A stretch of DNA of 35,000 bases from Chrysomallon squamiferum (GCA_012295275.1 CM022665.1:28306946-28341945), one strand, 5' to 3'. Shown: positions 1 through 11,370, counted from the stretch's first letter. Numbers and translations are program-made. The notes: generated from the sequence alone by a model not told the origin.

Positions 1-120
1 GTTGGCGCGGGAGTGAGTCATTTTTTAAATCAAAAATTTGAAAACTGTTGTGTTTACAGTCTCCTAGCGAAGGAGAAACTTACTTTATATTGTATTAGGG
101 TAAAATTTAGAATTAACAAA

Positions 121-168
121 AACAACAACAACAACGATACTAATAAATAATAATAGTAAATAGTAGTA

Positions 169-251
<83 letters not shown>

Positions 252-322
252 AAGAAGAAGAAGAAGAAAAAAAAGAAGAAGAAGAAGAAGAAGAAGATGA
301 AGAAGAAGAAAAGAAGAAGAGC
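121..322. repeat. Compound (AAC)n(AAT)n(AAG)n microsatellite
   Basis: (AAC)n from 121, (AAT)n about 168-222, then nearly 100 bp of (AAG)n. Long reading frames across it are homopolymeric artefacts. Confidence 0.95.
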
Positions 323-868
323 ACAAGGATGAGTAAGAAGAAGATAGAAAGAAAATCGAAAAAGTTGCAAAAAAGAAATAACAAATAACTAAAATAACAA
401 AGGAAAAGAAAGAAAGAAGAAGAAATAAACTAAAAAAGAAAGAAAAAGTGGAAAAAGAAAAGAAAAATATAAAAATAAAAATTAATAGAAAGAAATAGAG
501 AAACATAAAAGTAGCAACGATAAATTGGGAAAAAAAAAAAAAATAAAAAAAAAATAAATGTACGAATTCAAACAGGAGAAAAGTGTAAAACTCTTTTATA
601 TTACAAAATAATTGTTAACATCCCAAACACGGGGTCGCATGCTTCATTTCAATGTTCCTTAATACTTGATAATAGTTTATGCAGTAAGAATATAATTTGC
701 ACACCTTTTGATCCACTCCGTGAAATACTTTTCTCCTTTGTTACGCCACTTTCTATAGGAAACATTCACTCGAGTGAAACTCAAAGGTTCACCGAGGTGG
801 AGTTAGTGATCATACGAATAATGATACAATTGTCAATTTTTACAACTTTATTTATTTCCGTATTTCAG

Positions 869-870
<2 letters not shown>
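323..870. other. Intergenic or intronic A-rich sequence
   Basis: A-rich to about 560, then more balanced unique sequence (600-830). I checked both strands for a basic-region exon of gene A and found none. Confidence 0.5.

Positions 871-871
<1 letters not shown>

Positions 872-960
<89 letters not shown>
872..960. repeat. (CT)n microsatellite, about 89 bp
   Basis: Uninterrupted CT dinucleotides; the longest dinucleotide tract in the window. Confidence 0.97.
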
Positions 961-965
<5 letters not shown>

Positions 966-1416
966 AAATTAAATCTTTGCAATCTTTTAAAATAAAATAG
1001 TTATCTTTGAAATCTAATTATTTTTGTGCTTTCATCCTTTTTCTTTCATTCTTTCTTGTTTTCTTTCTTTCTTTCTTACTTTCTGTCATTCTTTCTCTCT
1101 TTCTTCGTTTTTCTTTTCTCTAGTAACTGCAACAAGGACATAAAAATTAACGAAATATACATATTGTTAGTTTTTCATCTCAGCATGAGCGTGTCAAAAT
1201 ATTTTATTTATAGTTAAATTATATAAATACAAAACAAAGCGAACAGCAACAACAACATAAAAAAGCTTAAAGTATTAGCTCTATTTCTTTTTCTTCGATA
1301 CTGAATAACATATATTATGTTAAATTTTTAGAGATTTAATAATACAGGTATTAACCTGAATGAAGTAAACGATTAATAAACAAACATTCTGATTTTAAAG
1401 GTAAAATAAGTCAGTT

Positions 1417-1455
<39 letters not shown>

Positions 1456-1693
1456 TTAAAATTTAAAATAAATGATTTGAGATTTAAACAAAATTTTAGA
1501 TTAAAAATATCATTAGGGAAAAACGTAAAATAATTTCATACAATCCCATGTTAATTAATATAAACTTAAAAATTGCAAACAACTGAATAATAATTACGAC
1601 TGCAGAAAAATAAGTGTAATGTTATTAACACAAGTTCTCTGTGTATTAAACAGAGAATATAAATATTTTTATAAAATAATAATGATGATGACG

Positions 1694-1757
<64 letters not shown>

Positions 1758-2289
1758 CAATAATAATAAACAAGGTAATAATTTACAATATTTATTTCGC
1801 ATTAACAGTATAGTTATTTCTTCAACTCTTTCGATAAATAAATAAAATATAAATAAAAATAAAACAAAACAAAACAAAATAAAATAATTAACTAACTAAC
1901 TAACTAACTAAATAAAATAAAATGAAAATAAATAAACAAAACAAAATAACTAACTAACTAACTAACTAACTAACTACAAAAATAAATAAACTCATTTCTT
2001 TCCCAGTCGATAGACTAACGCATTTAAATATTTAATAGAATTAACTGAAAATCGAAAGGAAACCAAATATAAGTTACTTATCTATGATTTTAAAATAATT
2101 ATAAAATATTATATTATAATAATTTGTAACAGAGATAACTGCAGTTGTTTAAATATCAGAATGTGCGACCAACGTTTTATTAACAGCATAGAAACAAAAT
2201 AAATTGTAAGTGAATATATTAACGTATTCAAAGTGCGTATTTCGCATAAACTATCTTAATTAGTCAATATTTTACTAGATGAATATAAA

Positions 2290-2334
<45 letters not shown>

Positions 2335-2755
2335 TCATAACAATAATAATAATAATTGTAAACAGTATAATATAAGTTAATAAAATGCAGTAAGAATATA
2401 ATGTAATATAATATAACATAAGGCAGCATAATATAACTTAACATAGCATAATATAATAGAGTACAAGTAATGTATTTATTAACAGGCATCTATCAGTCTA
2501 TCAGCCTATCTATCTGTCTGTCTAAATATCCATCCATCCATCCATCCATCCATCCCTCTATCTAATTACCTATTTTAAATTTAAAAAAAAAAAAAAAATA
2601 AATAAATAAATAAAAAAAAAATAATAAAAAAATAATAATAACAATCCAAAATTAACAACTAGTTTTAAACTGAAAACAGCATAATACCATCCACATTTAT
2701 TTTATTCGCAAGCTAAATAATGCATTATAAAAGCGAAAAATAAGAAATATTTATG
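961..2755. other. Repeat-filled stretch downstream of gene A exon
   Basis: Holds pyrimidine-rich 1020-1120, poly-T 1419-1454, (AAT)n 1694-1754, (AACT)n 1888-1910 and 1947-1976, (AAT)n 2293-2330, (CATC)n 2530-2555 and an A-rich run 2581-2640. No exon was supported. If gene A is intact this is part of its intron. Confidence 0.7.
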
Positions 2756-2782
2756 TTATAAGTGGGGGACACAAGCAGCTAC

Positions 2783-3004
2783 CTCGTTTTTCACCGGGGC
2801 TTTGAACTCCACCTGCAACTCGTCTTTCCCCTCCGACAGTCTCCGCGTTTGAATTCGACATTTCAACTCTTCTTTCAGTAACGGCGTCAGTCGCCCTGTT
2901 AGGAAAGAATTGTACGTCGCCTGGATGAGGCTGTCGTCGGCGTTGTCAATAACGTCAAAGACGTCGTCAAGAACGGGTTTTGAATCTGGCGACACAGCGG
3001 CCAT
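2783..3004 (-). CDS. Gene A: ATF3/JDP2-like bZIP factor, N-terminal coding exon only (partial)
   Basis: This exon encodes 74 residues that match the N-terminal exon of the other three paralogs here. I chose the ATG at 3004 because it has A at -3 and G at +4; an ATG 39 codons upstream (3121) is open but reads less like protein. An acidic stretch (VLDDVFDVIDNADD, residues 11-24) precedes the ATF3-type box LTPLLKEELKCRIQ (39-52) and RRLSEGKDEL (54-63). Human ATF3 has LTPFVKEELRFAIQ at the corresponding place. The exon ends in phase 0 at ...KNE with donor GTAGCT, as in gene C. Its closest relative is gene B (18 of 23 identical across the box). No basic-region or zipper exon is visible in the remaining 2.7 kb to the left edge, so the gene either continues outside the window across a long repeat-filled intron or is a broken copy. 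Family assignment is firm; function of this copy is inferred. Confidence 0.75.
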
Positions 3005-3277
3005 TTTTACGCACACGGATTTGTAAAGACACAACAGCTGATGAGCTGTTTGTTTGTAACTGGCTAAACCACGCCTCGAAAGCAAAGCGATGTGTAAGTT
3101 AGATGAAGAAAATAGTTCCACAATATTTACGTGTTTACGAGCTGTGTTGTTTTGTTTCTTGTTTGTTTACTTAGCTGCATGGACTCGATAATTAATTTTT
3201 CTAAGTATTTAAAAAAAAAAATTAGTATATAGTTTTGGACTCGAGAATAATTGGAGTTATAAATATATTATCTCCCA

Positions 3278-3285
3278 TGACGTAA
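3278..3285 (+). promoter_or_regulatory. ATF/CRE-type site TGACGTAA upstream of gene A
   Basis: It lies 274 bp before the gene A start codon. Further exact copies are at 3595-3602 and 4774-4781. Confidence 0.4.
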
Positions 3286-3594
3286 TTTTCTTGCACATTT
3301 TAAACTATCAAAATACAGTTTACCAATAACAGCATGGAAGTAAAGTAATTTTTCATGTAATTTTACAGCAAGAAAATATTACTGAATGTTTTATTGCATT
3401 TTTACTAATTCACCATTGATCTCAAACAAAATGTAATTTATACATGTATTTTAGCGTAAGAAACTACCAATAAAGAAAATTATTTAAAGGGAGATAACTC
3501 CAGGCACTACTTTAACCATTAAAAAGAACCTATCAATCTTGAATGCTTGCCAAGTCCAGTGAAATGACCCCATTAAATAATAATAATAATCGAA

Positions 3595-3602
3595 TGACGT
3601 AA
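3595..3602 (+). promoter_or_regulatory. ATF/CRE-type site TGACGTAA, second copy upstream of gene A
   Basis: Exact octamer 591 bp before the gene A ATG. Confidence 0.35.
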
Positions 3603-4773
3603 AAATAACAAATCGGAACAGAACTGGAACGATGCCAAACTAACTAAAACATACATTCCTTTTGTTTTCGACATCTGAAAATCCATAACCCATGCACTAT
3701 AATTTATTCTTTAAACATTCTTATCTTCTAGCCAGTCGAATTTTATTTTTAATTAGAGTAGTAAAATTAAATATTACGAGAATTATCAGTGCCACATTTC
3801 ACGGCCTGTGAACAGCTTGTACTAGTAATTAAGGTTGACCCAACGTACTCGTCTAGACATCACCTAATGAAATATTCTCATGATTGACATGTGAAAAACG
3901 GCGAGGATTTAGTGCACTACTGCGACATGGTTACGAAATATTGATCTTCATTTGAGATTAGCGAATCAAACTAATAAAAGACAAGATATTTCAGTATGCT
4001 AAGATATCCACAAAACCTGACAGTGCATGAATTTAAGATTACAGATTTGTGAGCGGTGTGACAATAAGCGTGAAACTGATACCGAATCGAACTTGAAAAC
4101 TACAAATATGCAGATAGACAAATAAAAAGTTGTTAACGACTAAAAGCTATAAATTATATTTGGTTTGAGTGTGTAAATAAGCTTGAAACAAGGCACATTT
4201 AACAAATAATACAAATAAGTGTTGCAGATAAACAGAAATAAAATTCCTTACCTTTTAATACATGATCACCTATATGTAATAAACACCGGTAACGTATACG
4301 TCACTACACAGCTGACACCCCTTGTCAATTCCATCTCATCACAAGTAGCAAATATATATCCGAATATATATCTTATCAACATGTGTTTCGATCCTCGGTT
4401 TTTATCCTAATCCACAGATTTGTCTGTAAATCTCCAAAAGAAACTTTTCACATGTAAAAAAATAAATAAAACTGAAAAACTTAGTCGACTTCTGTGTAAG
4501 CCGGATATGAAAATGAACAAACAGCTGTAACATAATTAACTGTTAACTTTGATCTGTGTAAGTTATCGATACTTCTGTGATATAAATTTCACTCCGAGCG
4601 CACGATTCGAGATCCAAGGTTGTTAATGAAGTTTCAAGGAGTGAAACGAAAGAAAAATGGAAACAAAGAGAGAGAGAGAGAGAAAAAAAACAGGATGGGC
4701 TGACGAATATTCTGGGATTGGTCACTCACTTGGAGCTGGACGAAATATGGCAGATACCGTGACTCACTGTTTT

Positions 4774-4781
4774 TGACGTAA
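4774..4781 (+). promoter_or_regulatory. ATF/CRE-type site TGACGTAA, third copy upstream of gene A
   Basis: Exact octamer, 1.8 kb before the gene A ATG. Confidence 0.3.
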
Positions 4782-5191
4782 ACGATTATTTTTTTTCCCC
4801 CTTTCACATCTCTCTTCACATAATTAATAACAATACAAAAATATACTAGTTTATTACAAAGAAAAGTATTTTACTAACAATTAAAACCGTTTTTATAAGA
4901 ACTCCTTACTTGCTTGTTTTTGATCACGTACTAATTTTTCTTTTCCCTGACAGGTCGACCAGCAAGTACTATTTATAAAATATTACCATCTGCGCGTGCT
5001 AGCAGTCAAACAATTGAGCACTATTGATTAACTAGTAGAAAATGTGTGTCAATGTATGTTACTAAGCCCGGACCAAACAAGTGTAAACAGTCGGCAAGCT
5101 TTTCATACATATATCAGGTACGTTTTTAAGTAAATCTTTTAATACAGATAGATTATATCATATCCCCCAACACCTTTATCTTCTCTGTGTG

Positions 5192-5205
5192 CACGTGTGC
5201 ACGTG
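5192..5205. promoter_or_regulatory. Two CACGTG E-boxes 8 bp apart
   Basis: CACGTG occurs at 5192-5197 and 5200-5205 inside GCACGTGTGCACGTGG. Paired E-boxes can bind bHLH-ZIP or bHLH-PAS factors. They lie in a less A+T-rich stretch (5160-5460) that also holds CCAAT boxes on both strands and may be promoter or enhancer sequence. Confidence 0.35.
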
Positions 5206-5587
5206 GCTGTTAAACAGAAAGTTGTTTGTAAACTATTTTTTATTTGTGAAAAAGGTAAATACTGGTGCATAGCATCTTTTTCATGTTCCGACACGTTAGA
5301 CTCGTATATCGAACGTCAGTTTCAGTGTTCAGTGAATCGTGTCTTATTCCCTGCCGTCGACGGACAGTAACTCGCGGAGATATTTATTTACCTACGTACG
5401 TTATTGGTTATCTGTTTGTCAGGTCGAGGCCAATCAAATGTCGTTGACCGTAATTTATGCATCGGCATGTGGAAATTAACCAGCAGCTATCGTTAATGAA
5501 TATTAATTTTTATAGAACGAGGTCGTATGGAGTTATTTAAAGCAGTGAATGGAAAATTACAGACAATGATTGCAATATACACACAGG

Positions 5588-6120
5588 TTAAATGTTTTGT
5601 GTGTTAATTGATATTTGCTTGATATTTCTAAAAATAACTAAATAGTTTTGTGTGTTCATTGATATTTCCATAATATTTGTAAAAATATCTAAATTTTTAG
5701 TCAGTTATATAAAACATTTCGATTTTCATGTTAATAACGTTTGTAAAAATCATGAAATGTTTTGTGAATTATTCAAAACTTCCATAATAATAGATTATTT
5801 TTATAGGAACTGAATATTTTTTAAATTATTCAGTATTTCAATGATAGTATGTTATATGTAAAAAAAATAACTAACGTTTTGAGAATTATTCATAATATCC
5901 ACGATAATACTTTTTTCTTATAAAAGAAATAAATGTTTTTGAGTTATTCAAAATTTTCATTATAATAACATTTATAAAAATGTTATGTGAGTTATTCAGA
6001 ATGTTCAACACAATGAATTATTCGTGAAAAAAAGAAGAGAAATGTTTTGAGTGTCATTCAAATTTCTATGATAAAATATTATTTCTAAAAAGAATTACTG
6101 AGTTATTCAAAATTTCTAAA
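5588..6120. repeat. Strongly diverged tandem repeat, period about 50-63 bp, about ten copies
   Basis: Units begin near 5590, 5639, 5690, 5753, 5811, 5871, 5929, 5983, 6038 and 6097. The common theme is AAATGTTTTG, then AGTTATTCAAAATTTCCAT, then TTTATAAAAA. No two units are identical, so the array is old. Confidence 0.7.
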
Positions 6121-7551
6121 AAGAAGAAAATAGTTTATTTATTGTTCATTATTTTCTTGAATTATTAAGGTAAAAATAATGCACACAGATAATGTAATTG
6201 CCGAAAACGAATTATTAATGCTTTGCTTACTGGAAATAAATAAATAAATAAATAAATATGTATATGTATATACATGTATATATATTTAAAAGATAAAACA
6301 AAATATAAAAAATAAAATAAAATAAATTAAATAAATAAATAAATAATAGAAAATAAATTAATTAATTTTATAATTATTTTGTTTTTAATACAACCTCTGT
6401 TGCTATAATTTTATTTACTTATTTATTTGTTTCTGTTGATTTATTAATTAATACCAGTGTAATATTTACTGAAAAAAAATTTTGTACACATAATTCAACG
6501 AATGCTTCACCATATCAAATATTTTCCTGTGCTGTTAATAAAATATATTTTCTTATAATAAAATAATTTGAAAAAAAAAAAAACCCAAACAAAACAAAAC
6601 AAAAAACACAACAATTATGATAGTAGGATGATATTATGTTTTGGAAAATATTAAATAATCATCATTTTTTATTTTAAATAAAATTCTTTAAGTAATGTTT
6701 TGATAACATTATGTAAATTAATATTTATAATAATAATAATAATAATAATTATAAAATAATAATAATAATAATCATGATAATAATAATACCAATAGCAATT
6801 ATAAAGGATAAAGGATTTAATGATTTCTTCCAAAAAATATAAAAATCTTGTTAATTTCTACAGAAAAAAGAAACTTGACTGTTCAAAGAATTTGATGACG
6901 TTAGTACAAAGGACTTGATCAAGAACTTGATCATAACAACATAAAAAATATGATGATCATCATTATATTATTATTGTTACTATTTTAAAATTATGTATAT
7001 TAAAAGAACATACAGTAAAACGAAAGACTAAAATAGCGAACGAGAGACCGAAAATAAGAAGAATTAATAAGACAAAATTCCCAATACTTAATATTATTAT
7101 CTTTAATATTTTTCTCATTTTCTATAGGGTAACCTTTGAAAACACATTTCTAGCTAATATTCAAAAATTAGAAAAAAAAAAAAAAAAAAAAACCCACAAA
7201 AAAACAACAACCACCAAACAAATTCAATAATAATGATGTTGATGATGATGATAATGACAACAGTAATATGTAAATTATTAAATAAACTTTATTAAAGTAA
7301 CAACAAGTCTTCTTAACACAGTAAAACTTTTCATTTGATGAAAATACTGGCACAAACTGAAATAAATTTCTCAACAAAATACTTTCTTTAGTCATATTTA
7401 CACATTCCACAGTTTTAGTGTTCTTTAATTTGAATCTCACAGTCATCGGATTTACAAACACTAACAGCGTTCACTGGCTTCACGTGCATATAATATACAT
7501 GCAAATTATTTCCAAGCCTTATGGAGCTTGTCGTCCATTGGTCCGAATCGT
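6121..7551. other. Intergenic region downstream of gene B
   Basis: (AAAT)n 6238-6260 and 6325-6345, (AAT)n near 6728-6775, poly-A 7171-7191. No gene seen. Confidence 0.6.
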
Positions 7552-7557
7552 TTTATT
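7552..7557 (-). promoter_or_regulatory. Possible polyadenylation signal AATAAA for gene B
   Basis: AATAAA on the minus strand starts 11 nt after the gene B stop codon. This would give a very short 3' UTR. AATAAA is common by chance in such A+T-rich DNA, so a later signal is equally possible. Confidence 0.3.
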
Positions 7558-7563
7558 CTTTTA

Positions 7564-7571
7564 TGACGTCA
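7564..7571. promoter_or_regulatory. Perfect ATF/CRE palindrome TGACGTCA overlapping the gene B stop codon
   Basis: The eight-base consensus binding site of CREB/ATF/JDP2 dimers is exact. Its last three plus-strand bases (7569-7571) are the complement of the TGA stop. It is the only full TGACGTCA I found in the window. Confidence 0.5.
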
Positions 7572-7718
7572 TGGCACTGAGATGTTGGTGTATATCTTGT
7601 TGTCGTGGCAACAGAACATATGTTTCTGTAGTATGTCGCGGAGACAAGTGCGTTCGTTAATGAGATCGGATAATTGTTGTTTTAGAACACTGTTCTTTTC
7701 CTGTAGATTTTCCACCTC
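7569..7718 (-). CDS. Gene B exon 3: leucine zipper, H-x3-C and C-terminus
   Basis: Acceptor TTTAAG precedes 49 codons and a TGA stop (7571-7569). Leucine heptads are followed by QKHMFCC, matching the HRPTC position of ATF3, then a short tail ending NISVP. The stop codon is part of a perfect TGACGTCA palindrome. Confidence 0.88.
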   Translation of the reverse strand, partial: EVENLQEKNSVLKQQLSDLINERTCLRDILQKHMFCCHDNKIYTNISVP

Positions 7719-8545
7719 CTTAAATGAACGAAATATTAATCTATTTAAATGTTTTAATAATACATTGTTTTAGCAACTGTTACAGCTGCTACGGCTGCTA
7801 CAAGAATAAAAACAACTACTAACACTACAATTACTGTTGCTGTTGCTGCTGCTGCTGCTGCTGCTTTTACTATTTCTGCTACTGCTGCTACTACTACTAA
7901 CACTAATAATAATAACAATAATGAAGACGACAACAGTGATAATGATAGTAGTAGTTGCAGAAGTTGTAGCAATAGTAGTAAATACATACATACATACATA
8001 AACATACCCATATACATAGACACTTAAAAAAAAAAAAAAAAAAAAAAAAGGAAGCAACAACAACAACAAACAAACAAACAAACAAAAAACAACAAAAAAA
8101 CCTCAACAATTTAGCTTTGATTAATGAGTAACTAAAATATTTCTTTTTTAACAACAATATTTCTATTTTTTGATTACTTTTAATAAATTAAGCGAAGATA
8201 TATTTAAATTTGTAAATGTTCTGTTTTACGTAAATATAATTATTGTATACCTGCTCCATAATACTGATTCGGACTTTTTCTTTTTGGCGGAATTTTCTGG
8301 CGGCACATCGGTTCTGTTCTTTACGTCGAAGTTTCTTCGTAATTTCTTCAGGTGTAAGCTGTAATGAAATAATTTAGATTTTTAATTAATTAATTTATTT
8401 TATTTTATTTTATTTTATTTTATTTTATTTTATTACTTTTTTTATTTTTAAGAAAGAAAATATTAATTAACTGATTCCGCTTATTAAGAAAATAGAGAAA
8501 TAAATAATAATAATAATAACAGTCAATTTATAAAACAAAACCCAC

Positions 8546-8580
<35 letters not shown>

Positions 8581-8589
8581 TTATTTCTT

Positions 8590-8620
<31 letters not shown>

Positions 8621-9839
8621 TGGAAATAAAAAAAGAGAGTAAAATAATGAAAGAAAAAAAAAAAAAAAAAAAATGAAAACAAGAAAGAAAAAAACTAAAG
8701 ATAAGAAGAAAATATCAAAATCATTCCTGAATACATTTTTTCTTATTATTATTTGTATTATTATTTTATTATTACTGCTGCTGTTATTATTATTAATATA
8801 TATATGTGTGTGTGTGTGTTTTCAAATTTATAAAAATTAAAAAATAAATAAAAATTGTTGATTTATTTAAAAATAAGGCAATTCTGATAAATAAATTATT
8901 TCAACAAATATAAGTTTTAAAACATTCACATTAGCTTTCAGTACACACATACACACACACACACATACACACACACACACATACACATACACAGTCCTCA
9001 TTTATGTGGTAATAAAATATTTCATTAATTTAAAATTATATATTTAACAAGAAAAAAACAAAAACAAAAAAAACATTATTTGCAAAAAGCGACTTTTTTT
9101 TCTTTTCATTTCCAGAAAATGTTTTATAGGGGGACTGCAGTCTGGTTGCGTCAGACAGAGGACGATATTTTTAGAAGCTTGTTTTGCAAACAAAATTAAT
9201 TTTATTCAGCAAACTATTTATTATTAATTTAATTTAAACATAAGCTAAATATTTTGTTTTAGGCTTTATTAATACAGAACACTTAAAAAACATGCAGGAA
9301 ACCGAATACTTTCAAAATGTTCGTTCAACAATTAATCCACTAATTTATTAACTGATCGATTGATTACACTAATACATACATTGATCAGTAATATCAGTAA
9401 TAATTATTATATTATTATACACTGTTTTATGTTTTCACGAAAATAACTCAACCGCGAAAATCTAATTATTTTTAAATCAAGTTTAGTAACTTTTTGTATA
9501 ATTACAGCAGCACAGGCAGAAAAAGAATCGTTTCTATTTATTGTTTTAAAAATTAAGTTCTAGGTATTGTCATTTTACCTTTGACATCTTGTCAGAAGAA
9601 ATATTTTCATTTAGCAAAAGTTCTTCTTTGCCTTCCGACAGACGCCGCGACTGGATTTTAAATTTTAATTCCTTTTTTAGTAAAGGTATAAGAGATCCAC
9701 TTTTTTGCGATTCCTCGTGTGCCGATAACAGTTCGATGTCGTCGATGTCGTAAATGTCGAAAGCAGAGTCAGCAGGCAGTGTCTGCTGAAGACATTTTTT
9801 AAAGTTATCATCATACACTATTTGTCGCAAAGCATCCAT
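7569..9839 (-). CDS. Gene B: ATF3/JDP2-like bZIP transcription factor, 172 aa, three coding exons
   Basis: Exons are 9839-9579, 8358-8251 and 7718-7569. All junctions are phase 0 with GT..AG borders. The predicted 172-aa nuclear protein has an acidic N-terminus (DIYDIDDIE, 29-37), an ATF3-type box (LIPLLKKELKFKIQ, 50-63; RRLSEGKEEL, 65-74), a basic region around KEQNRCAARKFRQK (100-113) and a zipper with M121, L128, L135, L142 and L149. H156 and C160 form the H-x3-C motif that follows the zipper in ATF3, JDP2 and Fos. Length is close to human ATF3 (181) and JDP2 (163). The start ATG has A at -3 and G at +4 and an in-frame TAA just upstream. At the base-contact position where ATF3 and Fos have Cys, this protein has Phe (NxxAAxxFR). 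Expected role: dimeric DNA-binding regulator of ATF/CRE or AP-1-like sites; activator or repressor status cannot be read. Confidence 0.88.
7719..8250 (-). other. Intron 2 of gene B
   Basis: Contains cryptic trinucleotide sequence 7780-7980 with (GCT)n near 7835-7865, (CATA)n 7980-8000 and poly-A 8025-8049. The long apparent frames are repeat artefacts. Confidence 0.8.
8251..8358 (-). CDS. Gene B exon 2: bZIP basic region (108 nt)
   Basis: Acceptor ATTACAG precedes 36 codons and donor GTATAC follows. The translation opens LTPEEITKKL and contains RRKEQNRCAARKFRQK, an N-x2-A-A-x2-F-R bZIP basic signature. Exon length and phase match the equivalent exons of genes C and D exactly. Confidence 0.9.
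8359..9578 (-). other. Intron 1 of gene B
   Basis: Contains (TTTTA)n 8395-8433, poly-T 8549-8578 facing poly-A 8597-8620, poly-A 8655-8673 and (AC)n 8941-8993. Confidence 0.8.
9579..9839 (-). CDS. Gene B exon 1: N-terminus and ATF3-type box
   Basis: 87 codons from ATG (9839) to AAG, followed by donor GTAAAA (GT at 9578-9577). It carries the acidic segment and the PLLKKELKFKIQ box. The lysine context is L-K-K-E, so the psi-K-E-E SUMO-type sequence seen in gene A, gene C and human ATF3 is altered here. Confidence 0.88.
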
Positions 9840-10030
9840 GTTTCTTTAACCATATAGTATCGCGGTTTTTGTCACCAATGCATATAGGGAAAACTTCATC
9901 CATTCAGCCTAATATTAAACTCTTTGTCATATCTTTAGTAATTGAATACGAACAAGGCCAGTAACTCAATCGTGGATATCTACAGCCTCGTTTTCATACG
10001 GGGGAAACTCTCATCGTAGTATTTGCGGCC

Positions 10031-10038
10031 TTACGTCA
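10031..10038 (-). promoter_or_regulatory. ATF/CRE-type site TGACGTAA in the gene B promoter region
   Basis: Minus-strand TGACGTAA lies 192 bp upstream of the gene B ATG, in a locally GC-richer stretch (9960-10070), with an ATTGG/CCAAT box nearer the gene at about 9875. Confidence 0.45.
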
Positions 10039-10126
10039 GCGCTACAATCTATTTTCTCACAAACATGAATGGACTTGCAGAAAGAGCTGGATTAACTAAT
10101 AAAATTAAATTAAGAAGATTAATAAC

Positions 10127-10161
<35 letters not shown>

Positions 10162-10634
10162 AGCATACATAATAAAATATATTACTGAGATATAAATAAA
10201 TAAAGAAATAAAGAAATTAATGAATTTTAAAATGTTTGTTTTATAGTGTTTTTTCATTCTTTTTTATTATTATCGTTGTTGTTATTATTATTTTATTTTT
10301 TTTCGTTTTTCTCTCTTAATATTAATTTTTTATCTGAATCAAATTATATTATGAAATATTTCCCATACACGAAATTTATGCAAATATATATTAAAAAAAC
10401 AGTATAAAATTAATATATATATATATACATACAAAAAAATATATATTTAAGAAAATAATAATAACGCCAATAACAATGACAATAACAGCAACAACAACAA
10501 CAACAACCAAATAATAATAATAACAACAACAACAACAACAACAATAATAACAATACTCCTGCTACTACTACTACTAATAATAATTATTGAAAATATGGCT
10601 GCAATTTATAATAAAACATTACATTTAACTGATC

Positions 10635-10672
<38 letters not shown>

Positions 10673-11035
10673 GTAATAGTAATAGTAGTAGTAGTACTAG
10701 CAGCAGTGGTAATAGTAATAGCAGTAGAAGTAGTAGCAGTAATTACAGATGCAGTTATTGTGGTCCTATTAGTATTAGTAATAATAGTGGTAGTAATAGT
10801 ATTCATTATAGTTGTAATCGTCGTTGTCGTCGTAGTGGTGGTGGCGGCAATAATAGCAACAGTAGCAGCAGCATTATCATCATTGTATTTTAATAATACA
10901 GATGCACCGAAGAAGAAAAAAGTGCTAACTTTTACTAACTTTATTCATAATTATTTATAAATGTGACAGATAACTGTGGTCATATGAGAATAACTAGAAA
11001 TGCAAAGAGCATTTTTATTCAAAACACAAGTTTAC

Positions 11036-11043
11036 TTACGTCA
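11036..11043 (-). promoter_or_regulatory. ATF/CRE-type site TGACGTAA, distal to gene B
   Basis: Exact octamer 1.2 kb upstream of the gene B ATG, next to microsatellites. Confidence 0.3.
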
Positions 11044-11133
11044 TTTTTAGTTAAGTCCGTTGTTAAATGTTAGTGTTTTATTCTTGTAACTATTTATTTA
11101 TTTATTTGATATTATTATTATTATTATTATCAT

Positions 11134-11169
<36 letters not shown>

Positions 11170-11333
11170 CATTATTACAATTATTATTGTTGTTGTTGTT
11201 GATTGTTTGTTTTAATTAAAAGAAAATGTTGATAATAATTATGACATTCATTAGGAAATAAGCAACAAAACCAAAACATGCAGTAATATACATGCATAAC
11301 AATAAGAAATTAATAATAATATTAATAAGAACC

Positions 11334-11370
<37 letters not shown>

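Larger units (their letters stand above)
3122..5040. other. Upstream region of gene A
   Basis: Mostly unique A+T-rich sequence with three TGACGTAA sites and an (AG)n stretch near 4670. Short reading frames here look non-coding. Confidence 0.5.

Noticed and set aside
54-506. Open frames up to 150 codons over the first 500 bases
   Set aside because: They are translations of (AAT)n/(AAG)n repeats (runs of I, Y, L, S, F) without protein-like composition.
600-830. Minus-strand segment after CCTATAG reading RKWRNKGEKYFTEWIKRC as a gene A exon
   Set aside because: No bZIP signature, no conserved length and no matching phase; probably chance.
1020-1140. Arg/Lys-rich minus-strand frame as a basic-region exon of gene A
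   Set aside because: It comes from a simple pyrimidine repeat, has no N-x2-A-A-x3-R signature and no proper splice borders.
5265-5447. 60-codon frame with basic residues upstream of gene A
   Set aside because: No splice or start evidence; the region looks like promoter sequence.
10595-10960. 121-codon plus-strand frame
   Set aside because: A cryptic trinucleotide repeat (ATT, GTA, GTC variants) gives runs of L, V and I; no start context or neighbours support a gene.
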